A stretch of DNA of 64,000 nucleotides from an uncultured Eubacteriales bacterium (GTDB taxonomy: Bacteria; Bacillota; Clostridia; Christensenellales; Borkfalkiaceae), in the NCBI GenBank assembly GCA_905209085.1, contig CAJLRM010000005.1:206623-270622 (forward strand), given 5' to 3'. Each line of letters starts with the position of its first letter. The stretch's first letter is position 1. Below the pieces are notes generated by a model. That model did not search any database. It was not told where the DNA came from and saw only the letters and a list, made by a program, of their open reading frames with translations. Made by a program: the position numbers and the translations under genes. Positions 45,101-54,384 of this stretch are shown here, piece after piece.

Positions 45101-47947
45101 TCACACCTCGACTCTGAAATTATCCAGATAAATATTGATTCCGCCGCACTCCTTATATCCCGTGCTGTCCACGAAATAGAAGCTCGTAATCAATCGGTCG
45201 TCTATCTCCGTCCATGCCTGCCCGCCGAGCGAGAGAGTGGAACCGCCGAAAATGTATCCGCCGAGTACGCTCTCGTAATTTTCCCTCGTCACCGTGACCG
45301 TTTCCCATCGATTGGACGCGATCTTCTTCGTGAGCGTGCCCTTTTGCACCTCTGCCGCCCCTTGATCGTTCCAATTGTAATAGAGCACTTTGGCGAGATT
45401 GAAAGAACGGTTTTCCGAATCTTCTATATACACGTCGAAGCTAAACGATTTCGTCAGGGAAATGTTTTGCAGAATGTTGTTTTCCGTGAGATAAAACTGC
45501 GGTTCTCTCGCCGTGCTGCCGTTCACAGATTCGTCGGTGACTTCTATCTTGACTTTTTTGGTCGCGTTTCCGCCGATATTCTCCTCGGACAACTTTACGG
45601 GCGATACCACGCCGTAGTAATAATAGGTGCTGCTGACAGCGGAAACGTCCCCGTCCTCAAAGTCGTAAGCCATCCCTTTCTTTCCCTTTTCGAATACGCC
45701 GAGTTTGAGCGAGTACGTCGCAAATTCCTTGGTCTGCGCGTCCTGCGCGTAAAAGGAAAGATTATACAGTCCCTTTTTCATCGGCGTAAAGACAAGCCCG
45801 TTCGTTTCGACCTTTTTTCCGCTTCCGTCCGTCACCGTGAGAGAATATTTGACGTCGCCGTCCTCCGCGACTTTTCCCTTATTCCAAAGTACGGGTCTGA
45901 AAGAATCGGCGTTATAGACCGTTTCCGCCTCTCCGTAAGGGAGCACCGAGTCCCGCGCATCGGTGTCGGGATTGAATTCCAGCTGCGGCCGGACATAGAA
46001 CTTCTTGATGACGGAATTGTGGATGCCGTCCTTTTCGTAATAGAGCGACAGCGTGTGCCACCCCTCCCTTGCGGGCGTAAAGGAGCCGCCGTTGACGACC
46101 ATATTCGCGCCGTTGGAATCCTTCACCCAGAGCACGGAGCTTTCCTCGCCTTCCAATAACGTCCCGTCCAAGCCGAAGACCCGGAAATCTATCCGATAGC
46201 TTCCGTTCAAGGCAAAACGAACGCCCTCTCCCGTCGCCGCATTGTAATCCGTAGTGGTGATTTGCTCGGAAAACGCCGCTTCTTCGACGTCGCCGTCGCG
46301 GTAAATCCGCAAATCGTCGAAATACAGTGCGCCGTTTATTCTGTCCGCGGCGTTATCGACGCCGTATACGGTGAATTGATTTTTCTTCCAGTCGAAAGAC
46401 GAGGAGAAGGAATCGGTATAAAATACGACCCTGTTCCAAAGTCCCGAACGCAGGAGCTGTCTGTTTAGCAGATCGCCCGAACTGATGAGATAGAGATCGC
46501 TCCCCACGTCGTTATAGACCCAGAAACTTAAATAGTGTATTCCCGATTCGCTCGCTTTTGCGTACGGGAACTTTTCCCCGAAACAGAAAGAGGGAAAGCT
46601 GACGCTGTTGATGATGCACGACAGGGAAGTTCCCGTTTGATCCGGCTCGTATTTGGCGTACAGCGACGAACGTTCAAACGACAGTCCCGACACGTCCGCG
46701 GCACAGAACAGTCCCGCGCTCTCGTCGCGCGAAAAATCGGAAACGAGTCCCTTTGTTCCGCTCGCCCAGACGTATTTTTCGTACGTTTCCGTATTCTCGA
46801 CGCCATGGTCGCTTTTGGAAACGACGTACTTCAACGTATAGCACCCCGCGTCCCGCGGCGTAAATTTTCCGTCGGCAAGAGGGACTTCTTCCCCCAACGC
46901 ATCGAATACCTGCGTTTCCGTCCGCGCGCCTTCCAGCGCATTGTCGCCCGTGGGATCGAGCAGCGTAAGTCGGGGAACGGAATAAGGCTTCCCGACGACG
47001 GCAAGTTCCGTATTCGTATCCGCCACGGCGACGAATTTCAGGCGGAAACTGCCGTTATACCTTCCGACGAATCCGTCTTTTTCGTAACTTGCGGTCAGCG
47101 TGTATACGCCCGCTTTCCAGGCGAGGAAGGAATTATCCTCTATCTCGACGGGAAAACCGTCGCAGTCCGTCACCGAAACGGTCGGCTTTGCATCGAACAA
47201 TTCCGAGCCGTCCGCGCCGAGGACTTGAATTTTCGGTATTTCATACGTCCTGCCCACCGCGCCGTCGGGCAGATCCATCCGTCGATTGTTATTGTCGGCG
47301 TCGACGACATACAGTTCCGTTTCGCCCGTCATTCCCTTTTTATATACGCGAACGTCGTCTATATAGACGTCGTAATCTAGCGGCGCGTTGAAATTTTCTC
47401 CCGTTCCGCAAAAGATGAATTTTCCGTAAGGCAGATAATACATCATATTGTCATAGAACGCGTCGCCCTTTTCTATCTTGATTTTCGTCCAGGTGTTCGG
47501 CTCCACGGAAGACTTGATGTAATATCTGTTTAAGACGACGGAACCCTGATAGTCCCCCTCGTTTACCGTATTGGAAAGACTGATGGGCGAATCGCCGTCC
47601 ACGTACATCCAAAAGCTGAGATACTCATATTCCGAAATGTCCGTTTGGGAAGCGTTTTCGGAAAAGGCAAATTTGGGAACGGACGCATGAGAAACGGAGA
47701 TCTTTACCGATTTCTTTCCCGTATTGACAAACTTCTCGTTCTCATTCCAGGAAATCTGCGCGCCCGCAAACCCTTCGAATAAAGCCTCGGACCCTGCCTC
47801 TTCAAACCCGTTGACGATGTCTATTTTTTCCACCGGGGGGAGCTTTTCCGATCCGGAACTGTCGCCGTTCCCGCCGCAGGCAGCAGCGCCCAGACAGCTC
47901 AACGCACAGACCGCCGCCGCGATGCCGATCATTATTTTTCTTCTCAT
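45101..47947 (-). CDS. Large multi-module surface lipoprotein
   Basis: A 948-residue lipoprotein (lipobox GAAAC, Cys ~24). It contains three copies of one beta-sandwich module, at ~45-220, ~430-590 and ~785-948, recognised by an opening (D/N)-(G)F-(E/S), a central YLSFW(M/V)Y or FSFDVYI strand, a W-(T/N/E) strand and a closing YIDDVRVYK-type strand. Between them are Ig-like spacer domains. No catalytic motif is visible. The ATG at 47947 has CAGGAGAAGGAA upstream; an open frame to 48025 overlaps the binding-protein gene. Likely a glycan-binding scaffold serving the importer just upstream. Confidence 0.75.
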   Translation of the reverse strand: MRRKIMIGIAAAVCALSCLGAAACGGNGDSSGSEKLPPVEKIDIVNGFEEAGSEALFEGFAGAQISWNENEKFVNTGKKSVKISVSHASVPKFAFSENASQTDISEYEYLSFWMYVDGDSPISLSNTVNEGDYQGSVVLNRYYIKSSVEPNTWTKIKIEKGDAFYDNMMYYLPYGKFIFCGTGENFNAPLDYDVYIDDVRVYKKGMTGETELYVVDADNNNRRMDLPDGAVGRTYEIPKIQVLGADGSELFDAKPTVSVTDCDGFPVEIEDNSFLAWKAGVYTLTASYEKDGFVGRYNGSFRLKFVAVADTNTELAVVGKPYSVPRLTLLDPTGDNALEGARTETQVFDALGEEVPLADGKFTPRDAGCYTLKYVVSKSDHGVENTETYEKYVWASGTKGLVSDFSRDESAGLFCAADVSGLSFERSSLYAKYEPDQTGTSLSCIINSVSFPSFCFGEKFPYAKASESGIHYLSFWVYNDVGSDLYLISSGDLLNRQLLRSGLWNRVVFYTDSFSSSFDWKKNQFTVYGVDNAADRINGALYFDDLRIYRDGDVEEAAFSEQITTTDYNAATGEGVRFALNGSYRIDFRVFGLDGTLLEGEESSVLWVKDSNGANMVVNGGSFTPAREGWHTLSLYYEKDGIHNSVIKKFYVRPQLEFNPDTDARDSVLPYGEAETVYNADSFRPVLWNKGKVAEDGDVKYSLTVTDGSGKKVETNGLVFTPMKKGLYNLSFYAQDAQTKEFATYSLKLGVFEKGKKGMAYDFEDGDVSAVSSTYYYYGVVSPVKLSEENIGGNATKKVKIEVTDESVNGSTAREPQFYLTENNILQNISLTKSFSFDVYIEDSENRSFNLAKVLYYNWNDQGAAEVQKGTLTKKIASNRWETVTVTRENYESVLGGYIFGGSTLSLGGQAWTEIDDRLITSFYFVDSTGYKECGGINIYLDNFRVEV

Positions 47948-47970
47948 TTTCCTTCTCCTGTCATTCTTTA

Positions 47971-49584
47971 TCAATACCCCGCCTGAGAGAGCATTCTGTC
48001 CCAGCAATCTCTGTACGAGCCCCAATCGGTATCGTAAACCTGTTTCGGAGTTTTACTTCCGTTATACAATACTTCCTCGAAACCGCGCTGATAATTTATG
48101 CTGTTCCAATAAGTAATCAAGAGGTTTGCTTTATAGCGGATGGGATATTTCATGTCGTCTATCCAATACCCCACGCCCGATCTTCCGCAAATTTCCAATG
48201 CGGAACGCGTAAACGTCGTAAAGCCGTTTAAAAGTTCCTGCGAAACTTCATAACGGAAAGGACTCGCGGCGCCCGAATACTGCGCCATGATCTTCTGCCC
48301 TTCGTCGCTCGCATAAAATAACAGAAATTCTTTCGCCGCGGAAATATTATTGGAATAAGCGGGAATCACCGCTCTGTCGAGAGCCGCCTGCGACGAGGAC
48401 ACGAGCAGCCGCGCCGCGGAAATTTCGGCGGTGATTTTTTCGGCCGCCACCGCGTCCTTTCCCGCATACGTCGGAGCTGTTCCCGTTTTTCCTTCCGAAG
48501 TCGCGTCGACGTAATCGATCGCGGCCCTCAATTCCGCCTCCGTAATATTCAGTTTGACGGCAAGACGGCTGGTAACGGGCGTTTTCATAAAACGAACGTC
48601 GATGTCCTTTCCTTCCTCCCGATACGCTTTTGTGGACTCGTTTTCCATCCAGTCCCCCGTCGGGATAAACGCCGCTTTTCCGTCCAAAAAATCTATTTGA
48701 GAAAACAGATGATCGCGATTGAGGGAATCGGGATGCATATATCCGTTATTTTTATTGATAAATCGATCCAATTCCTCTATGGAAACGAGCTTTCCTTCCT
48801 GTTTTAAGGCGTTCCAGTCGGGCAAACTGTTTTCGGCGGCGTCCGCCGTTTTCGCCATAAAATAGTTGCGTACGTTGTCCATGCCCTCGTACTGCGCCCA
48901 CCACGTCGGCCATACGAAAGCCCAATACGCGGAATTGTTGGCGGAAATCAATCCGCTGACCTTTTCCCCGTTTTCCGTCGTCACAGGCTCTCCCGAAACG
49001 GAAAGACCGCTCTTGATCTGTTTCAATACGCTTTCGAATTCGTCGGTCGTTCTGGGAATATCCGTGATCCCGAAAGAATCCAGCACTTTTTTGTTGTAGA
49101 CGAGTCCGTCCATGGGGGCGATCCAGGGAACGGTATACACCTTTCCGTCGTCGGTGAGCTGCGCCTCGTACATTCCGTCTTTAAGATACTCTTTCAACGT
49201 CGCGTCTTTCCCCGGGACCTTCGTATCGTATAGGTCGCTGAGTTCGAGATAGAGATTGTCGTATCCGTTCTTGTTCGCCTGTGCGGCAATGTTGCTGAAC
49301 AAAGGCACCTGCGTAAAAAAGAGATCGATGGTATTTCTCTTTACGGAACCGATTTTAGAGGTAATGGTGCTCGATGAATTATCGTCGTACGTCGGTTCGC
49401 ATTCGATGCCCGTCTTTGCTGTAAAGGCGTCCATCAAGGGCTGACAATACGCCCTGCCGTATCCGCCGATCGTCCAGTTGATTTGCAGCGCCTCGGTTTC
49501 CTTGCTTCCGCCGCAGCCCGCAAACAGGGCCATGCCCGTTGTCGCGCACAGCGCAAGCGCAAGCCGTTTCATAATTTTTTTCAT
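47971..49584 (-). CDS. Carbohydrate ABC transporter substrate-binding lipoprotein
   Basis: A 537-residue solute-binding protein: lipobox LFAGC (Cys ~24), then ALQINWTIGGYGRAYCQPLM and FTAKTGIECEPTYDD, the usual N-terminal lobe of SBP family 1. Aromatic residues that would stack on sugars are frequent (WPTWWAQYEGMDN, RSGVGYWIDDMKYP). AGGAGGATAAAAG precedes the ATG. It lies 29 bases after its permease gene and precedes three glycan-related lipoproteins. Longer than typical, consistent with an oligosaccharide ligand. Confidence 0.92.
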   Translation of the reverse strand: MKKIMKRLALALCATTGMALFAGCGGSKETEALQINWTIGGYGRAYCQPLMDAFTAKTGIECEPTYDDNSSSTITSKIGSVKRNTIDLFFTQVPLFSNIAAQANKNGYDNLYLELSDLYDTKVPGKDATLKEYLKDGMYEAQLTDDGKVYTVPWIAPMDGLVYNKKVLDSFGITDIPRTTDEFESVLKQIKSGLSVSGEPVTTENGEKVSGLISANNSAYWAFVWPTWWAQYEGMDNVRNYFMAKTADAAENSLPDWNALKQEGKLVSIEELDRFINKNNGYMHPDSLNRDHLFSQIDFLDGKAAFIPTGDWMENESTKAYREEGKDIDVRFMKTPVTSRLAVKLNITEAELRAAIDYVDATSEGKTGTAPTYAGKDAVAAEKITAEISAARLLVSSSQAALDRAVIPAYSNNISAAKEFLLFYASDEGQKIMAQYSGAASPFRYEVSQELLNGFTTFTRSALEICGRSGVGYWIDDMKYPIRYKANLLITYWNSINYQRGFEEVLYNGSKTPKQVYDTDWGSYRDCWDRMLSQAGY

Positions 49585-49613
49585 CTTTTATCCTCCTGAT
49601 TTAAAATATATAT

Positions 49614-50501
49614 TTATCCTTTTATACCGCCCGCTACGGTGTTTACCATGATCATGTTCTGGAAAGACGCGTATAAGACGACGATCGGCACGGTCGACAT
49701 GATAATCGCCGCATAATAGAGCGGATAATGGGAGCGGATTTCCGGCTGCGACTGAAACAGATATAAACCCGTCGCAAGGGTCGGAAAATCCGGCAGGAAC
49801 AAGAGCACCGTCATATAGTCGTTCCAATAGCCGATAAAGGTGATAATCCCGATCGCCAGCGACATCGGCAGCGACATGGGGAGCATTATTTTCAGCATGA
49901 TCGTATAATGCCCAGCTCCGTCCACCTTTGCCGCTTCCGCGTATTCGTTGGACACCCCGCCGTAAAAACCGTGAAAGAGTATAAACTGATAGGCCGTCCC
50001 GCCGACGTAAGTGATAAGAAACATCGGAGAATTGATCAGCCCGAGATTGTCGTATAAAATATACTGCTGCGGCAACGCGCCGATAATGGGAATCAGCATG
50101 ATAAAAATAGTAAGCGTGTAATAAAATTTTGTAAAAGTCGTTTTATATTTTGCGACGGCATAAGCGAGGATATTGGACGCCATAACGCCGATCGCCGTCG
50201 CCCCGCCCGCATACCAGACGGTATTGACAAACATGAGCAGGAGGTTAGTTTCTCCGACCTTCAACGCCTTAAACGCGTCGATATAGTTTTCAAAATGCAG
50301 GATCGTCGGCAGCGCAAAGGGGTTGTGTAAAAACTCCAATTTTTCCCGCAAGGAAACGACGAACGCCCATCCAAACGTAAAAAGATAAGTTCCGGCATAC
50401 ACAGCGAACACCGTAAAAGCGAAAATAAAAACAATTTTTTCCTTTTTGCCTCTCTTTTTCAGTCCCAGCTTTACCCCGCTTTTCCGAAGAGCTTTATCCA
50501 T
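49614..50501 (-). CDS. Carbohydrate ABC transporter permease (MalG type)
   Basis: A 295-residue membrane subunit with about six transmembrane helices and the EAA loop EAAKVDGAGHYTIMLKIMLP near residue 195; it ends NTVAGGIKG as MalG-type permeases do. It follows its partner by one base and forms the channel of the 40-52 kb importer. No ATPase gene accompanies it. Confidence 0.93.
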   Translation of the reverse strand: MDKALRKSGVKLGLKKRGKKEKIVFIFAFTVFAVYAGTYLFTFGWAFVVSLREKLEFLHNPFALPTILHFENYIDAFKALKVGETNLLLMFVNTVWYAGGATAIGVMASNILAYAVAKYKTTFTKFYYTLTIFIMLIPIIGALPQQYILYDNLGLINSPMFLITYVGGTAYQFILFHGFYGGVSNEYAEAAKVDGAGHYTIMLKIMLPMSLPMSLAIGIITFIGYWNDYMTVLLFLPDFPTLATGLYLFQSQPEIRSHYPLYYAAIIMSTVPIVVLYASFQNMIMVNTVAGGIKG

Positions 50502-50502
50502 A

Positions 50503-51459
50503 TCAATACTGCACCTCCGTAAATACTTTTCCCGCCAATCTTTTCACGGCAAGCACTATGGGCACTCCGACGAGGGTAAAGATAAAACCCACCGTAGCGG
50601 GATAGTACGGCGCCACCTGCGCCTGTACCTGCTGATAAATCCAAAACGACAGCGTATTGGTTCCGTACGCTCCGTTCGTCAATAACAACAGCGGTCCGGA
50701 AGCCATAAACAATCCCGAGGTCGTGGTGATCAATAAAGTGCTGACCGTCGGCCAGATCATCGGCAAAATGATGCCGAACAATTCCCTTCCGACGCCGACG
50801 CCGTCGATCTGCGCGGCTTCTATCACCTCTTGCGGCACCCTTTCCATGGCGCCGTTAAATAGCACAAGATTAACCGAAAGCCCCGTCCAGATACAGTACG
50901 CGACAACAGCGCCCAACGCGTAAGTTTCGTTCATTAAAAAATTGGGAGAGGCCCTGCCCGTGAATAAGGTGTATAATTTTGTAATCGTTCCGCCGAGGGA
51001 GGGATTCAGCATAAATTTGTAAAGAGTTGCCAATACCGCCGCGGAGATGAGATTGGGGGCAAAAAATATCACGCGGAAAAACTTATATCCCCTGATTTTT
51101 TTAAACAGGAAATAGGAAAAGACGAAAGAGATGGGAAGGATTACGCAAACATTGGTAAAGAAAAAAATAAGCGTATTGCGTAAAATCAAAGGCATATCCA
51201 CCATAGAGCCGCTCTTTGTCAAATCCTGCCAAAAATATTGCCAATTTTGAAAAGACCACGTCAGTTTTCCGTTCACCTCTAAGCGAAAAGCATTCAAAAG
51301 CGACTGGATATTCACGTAGACCCAAAAAACGGCGAACGCGATCATGGGTATCAGAAAGACCGAAAAGAGAAAAAGATGTTTCCGGACTTCTTCACGACTG
51401 AATTTTTTTGCACAAAAAATTGAGATTTTTTTATTTTTAGGCGTATTGTCGTTTATCAT
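50503..51459 (-). CDS. Carbohydrate ABC transporter permease (MalF type)
   Basis: A 318-residue membrane subunit, about six transmembrane helices, with EAA loop EAAQIDGVGVGRELFGIILP near residue 220. I chose the ATG at 51459; AAGGAGG lies 14 bases upstream, slightly far, but the longer open frame to 51525 reads through this ribosome site and the promoter. First gene of the importer operon, divergent from an AraC gene. Confidence 0.92.
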   Translation of the reverse strand: MINDNTPKNKKISIFCAKKFSREEVRKHLFLFSVFLIPMIAFAVFWVYVNIQSLLNAFRLEVNGKLTWSFQNWQYFWQDLTKSGSMVDMPLILRNTLIFFFTNVCVILPISFVFSYFLFKKIRGYKFFRVIFFAPNLISAAVLATLYKFMLNPSLGGTITKLYTLFTGRASPNFLMNETYALGAVVAYCIWTGLSVNLVLFNGAMERVPQEVIEAAQIDGVGVGRELFGIILPMIWPTVSTLLITTTSGLFMASGPLLLLTNGAYGTNTLSFWIYQQVQAQVAPYYPATVGFIFTLVGVPIVLAVKRLAGKVFTEVQY

Positions 51460-51496
51460 CCCCGATATATAGACCTCCTTACTTTTTTCGTTTCTT

Positions 51497-51525
51497 ATTA
51501 TCTCAACTTTCTTGCGAAAAATCAA
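51497..51525 (-). promoter_or_regulatory. Promoter of the 40-51 kb glycan operon
   Basis: Minus-strand TTGATT (51520-51525), 17-base spacer, GATAAT (51497-51502), just upstream of the permease gene's ribosome site. Confidence 0.7.
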
Positions 51526-51544
51526 TAGACTATACTAAAAAGCA

Positions 51545-51573
51545 TGGACAATTTTAAGATTATTTGTTATAAT
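51545..51573 (+). promoter_or_regulatory. Promoter of the AraC gene, leaderless geometry
   Basis: TGGACA (51545-51550), 17-base spacer, TATAAT (51568-51573), then six bases to the ATG at 51580. An ATG at 51544 is possible but would place this promoter within the gene. Confidence 0.65.
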
Positions 51574-51579
51574 ACAAAT

Positions 51580-52443
51580 ATGGGAAATATAAACGGTCTT
51601 TTTACAAATACAATAAAAACAATCCGTATCGGAGGAATTCCGCAAATTTGGTTTGCGCATATCTTTTCCGCGCAGACCTATAACGGCTTGGTCGATTTAT
51701 TGCCGAACAGCATTGAAATTTTTTATTTAAAAACGGGAAATCTGACTTGCATCGATAAACATGACGCCTCCTTTATATTGAAGGAAGGAAGTATTTTCAT
51801 CAACACGTTCGACAATATAAAAAAAGTACAGGCCTCGCAATTTCATGAGCATCATACTTTTTCGCTGCTGCTTTCTCCCCCTACGGAGTCAAACAGTTTT
51901 TCCTTCACGTTTTCTCAAATCCTTTCGGATGAAAAAATTTGTAGGGACGTTTCCAAATATCTCGATCTGTTAATGGTAGAATATAAAATGAACGGCAACA
52001 GTTTAAAGGCTCTCTCTTATATATTCAGGATTTTAGAAATCATAGATACCTATTCTATCATCGTAAAGGAGACCGATTCTTTCGGGAATATACGCTATAC
52101 CAATCTCGCAAAGAAGTATATTGCCGAAAATATCGATAAAAAAATATCCGTCAATGAAGTAGCCGCAAAGGTCAGCATTACCCCGCAGTATCTTTGCAAT
52201 ATTTTCAAGAAAGTGACGGGAACGACAATCATTTCCTATATCAACCGTTTAAAACTCGAAAAAATAAAAAATTTAGTCATCAATAAAGGAATCTCGCTCA
52301 GGCAAGCGGGCGAAAGCGTCGGGATATACGACGAGAATTATCTATCCAGGCTTTTTAAACAATATTATGGAAAAAGCATTTCTGAATTAAAAAAATATCC
52401 CGACTGGCGTCTGAGATACGATAAGCGGGAATTTCTTAAATAA
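51580..52443 (+). CDS. AraC family regulator of the 40-52 kb glycan operon
   Basis: A 287-residue AraC protein: sensor domain with EIFYLKTGNLTCIDKHDASF and a histidine pair in FHEHHTFSLLLSP, and a double helix-turn-helix at ~180-275 (VNEVAAKVSITPQYLCNIFK ... DENYLSRLFKQYYGKSISEL). I prefer the ATG at 51580 because a promoter ends six bases before it and no ribosome site exists at either this ATG or the one at 51544 (which would give 299 residues). It is divergent from the importer operon, which it probably activates. Confidence 0.85.
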   Translation: MGNINGLFTNTIKTIRIGGIPQIWFAHIFSAQTYNGLVDLLPNSIEIFYLKTGNLTCIDKHDASFILKEGSIFINTFDNIKKVQASQFHEHHTFSLLLSPPTESNSFSFTFSQILSDEKICRDVSKYLDLLMVEYKMNGNSLKALSYIFRILEIIDTYSIIVKETDSFGNIRYTNLAKKYIAENIDKKISVNEVAAKVSITPQYLCNIFKKVTGTTIISYINRLKLEKIKNLVINKGISLRQAGESVGIYDENYLSRLFKQYYGKSISELKKYPDWRLRYDKREFLK

Positions 52444-52597
52444 CGGAAAAGCCCCGCTCTTTTTCGGAAAATCCATATTTTAATCGGCGGATACTTCGCC
52501 CCGGAAAGAGCATCTCCTGTTTTCCTTAGCTTTCCCATAAAAACATTAGTTCACTTCTTTCTTTCATTCCGTTATTTTTTTTCAGTTCTTTTCTGCA

Positions 52598-52631
52598 CAA
52601 TAAAAAAACTGCGAATACTCGTAGTTCTTTT
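52598..52631 (+). terminator. Terminator downstream of the AraC gene
   Basis: AACTGCGA (52607-52614) and TCGTAGTT (52619-52626) form an 8-bp stem with one wobble and a four-base loop, flanked by an A run and CTTTTT. Confidence 0.75.
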
Positions 52632-53640
52632 TGATAATTTATCGATTTTAAAGAGGTTGATGGCCTGAAATCCGTGATTACAAATCAAAGTCACCGAATA
52701 AACTAAGCAAGCGAATCAACTTATTCTCTCTTGATTTTACGTTCAAGACAAACACTTCTTCGCTCGTTTCGACGTGAGAACACATTTATCGGTTGCGCCC
52801 AAATTTTTGAAGCCAATTGTCGCTTATTCACTCTATATTTCTTCGCGACTGTCGTTTAAACGAACTTGATATTACTTTTACAAAACATTTCAAAGCGCTG
52901 TTCCACCCCAAAAAGAAGTCTGACTGTCTTTTGTTTCCCGTCTGTTTGCGGTAATATCGATTGCGTTCCCTTCTTTTGCAGGCTCTATTTGATTATGTTG
53001 TAGTTTATCCCTTACACGCTTTCTTTCGAAAAAAGTCATAATTACTCTGCCTTCATCGTCTTCAATTTCATTTAAACCTCTATGGAAGAAAAAAGCAAGT
53101 CCCTATCGGGGCCTGTTTTTTTCTTATTTGGTTTTCAAGGCATAAAAAACCTCTCAAAAGAAAGTAACAAAGACCATGGAGGGAGGCGGCGTATCCTTTT
53201 CTTAATCCGAGAGGCACTAGTCGCCGGCAAAATCGCCGGCAATTGCGAGCGTGAGGCTTTTTCTTGATACAATAGGCGTCATTCGCATGATACAAGTAAA
53301 CGTTACACTCATGGAATAGGCTTTGCCGTTTTGATATCCTCACGGTAAACTTAGGGATCCAATACTTCTTCTATTTTGGAAAGAACGTTTCCTCGCACAA
53401 AACAGAGCGTTTTCCCTCATGATGACGTTTTAGCAAACGCACCGTAATAAATCCCTTTTTATTTTTCTTCCGTCATGATCACATCGATAAAATATGCGGC
53501 CGCTGACATCGGAAACCCCGAAAAGATAACCGACGCCACGTTTTAAGTTACCCGCTGAATTTATAATTCTTTATTAATAAATTCAGCGGGTAAAGTAAGG
53601 AGCGATAGATATATCGGGTACAAAAAAACGCCATATTCTT
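52632..53640. other. Gene-poor stretch with coding remnants
   Basis: About 1 kb with no intact gene. On the minus strand, around 52890-53085, one frame reads like a protein C-terminus (NEIEDDEGRVIMTFFERKR ... SFWGGTAL then stop); around 53280-53345 and 53460-53525 other frames give short protein-like stretches (GYQNGKAYSMSVTF; GFPMSAAAYFIDVIMTEEK). Stops and frame changes break all of them. I read this as decayed genes of unknown identity. The long hairpin at 53548-53593 is inside. Confidence 0.5.
53548..53593. repeat. 17-bp perfect inverted repeat
   Basis: TTACCCGCTGAATTTAT (53548-53564) and its exact complement (53577-53593) flank a 12-base loop. No strong T run follows on either strand. 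It lies 82 bases past the stop of the Lgt-like gene and may be that operon's terminator or a mobile-element remnant. Confidence 0.8.
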
Positions 53641-53674
53641 CCTATGCGTCGACATCTTTTATGCCATATTAAAA

Positions 53675-54373
53675 TCAGTCGTGATTTTCCTTTTTTGATC
53701 TTATGCTTTGGAAAACGATGAATAAAATCAAAACTGAAAACACAATCGCGGCCACGATCTGAGTCCCCGTAAAAATCCCCATAAAAATTTTCTGATAGGC
53801 GTAGGACGCACGGATAAACTCTGAAAAAAATCTATACGGCAGATAGATAAGAAAAAACGGATAAAAAACTTTTACTTTTTTCCAGAAATACAACGCTGCG
53901 AGCAACAGCGCGAAACCGCTTTCGTAAAGGTTCAAATGAAAAATAGTTCCGCTTCCGCCGAGCGGCTTTGAAGCACAACAGCCGTTAAAAAAGCACCCGA
54001 TTTTCGCAAAAAACAGGAATACGAGAAGACTTGCCGCAAACGGCTCTTTGATCTTTTTAAAATCCCAGCCGAGAATAAGCGAAAAGATCTTCACCGTAAA
54101 CATGAAAAACGCCGCCGTATATAAAAACGAAAAATCGGTAAAATAATACTTTTCGTGTTTTGCTGTGATTATCTTATTAAAAAACGTGTTCAGCGCATAT
54201 GTCAAAAAGAATGCAAGAATGAGTCCTATCGCATAAACGACAGTAACCGCCCTAAATTTCTCATACTTTTTCCGATTGACAAAATGCGCCGTAACTGCCC
54301 CCATCCCGCCCAGCAAAAGCAAAACGGCGTAAACGGGATTCAGATTCCCGATAAAATCGATTGCTTCCCTCAA
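53675..54373 (-). CDS. Divergent Lgt-like membrane protein
   Basis: A 232-residue polytopic membrane protein resembling prolipoprotein diacylglyceryl transferase (Lgt), which adds diacylglycerol to lipobox cysteines. Matching features are the KIGCFFNGCCASKPLG segment where Lgt has its conserved Gly-Cys block, the LNLYESGFALLL segment, PYRFFSEFIRAS near residue 185 and the C-terminal GTQIVAAIVFSVLIL helix. It lacks part of the N-terminal Lgt region, including the HGG motif, so it may be a specialised paralogue. The start is TTG (54373) after ACGAGGT. It follows two surface-protein genes in one operon. Confidence 0.6.
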   Translation of the reverse strand: MREAIDFIGNLNPVYAVLLLLGGMGAVTAHFVNRKKYEKFRAVTVVYAIGLILAFFLTYALNTFFNKIITAKHEKYYFTDFSFLYTAAFFMFTVKIFSLILGWDFKKIKEPFAASLLVFLFFAKIGCFFNGCCASKPLGGSGTIFHLNLYESGFALLLAALYFWKKVKVFYPFFLIYLPYRFFSEFIRASYAYQKIFMGIFTGTQIVAAIVFSVLILFIVFQSIRSKKENHD

Positions 54374-54384
54374 ATTTTACCTCG

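Noticed and set aside
47948..48025. Upstream start for the multi-module lipoprotein
   Set aside because: Would overlap the binding-protein gene; the lipobox signal peptide begins at 47947 after a good ribosome site.
53080..53343. 87-codon minus-strand frame in the gene-poor stretch
   Set aside because: Cys/Arg-rich translation without a ribosome site; neighbouring frames give more protein-like fragments, so this frame is probably not real.
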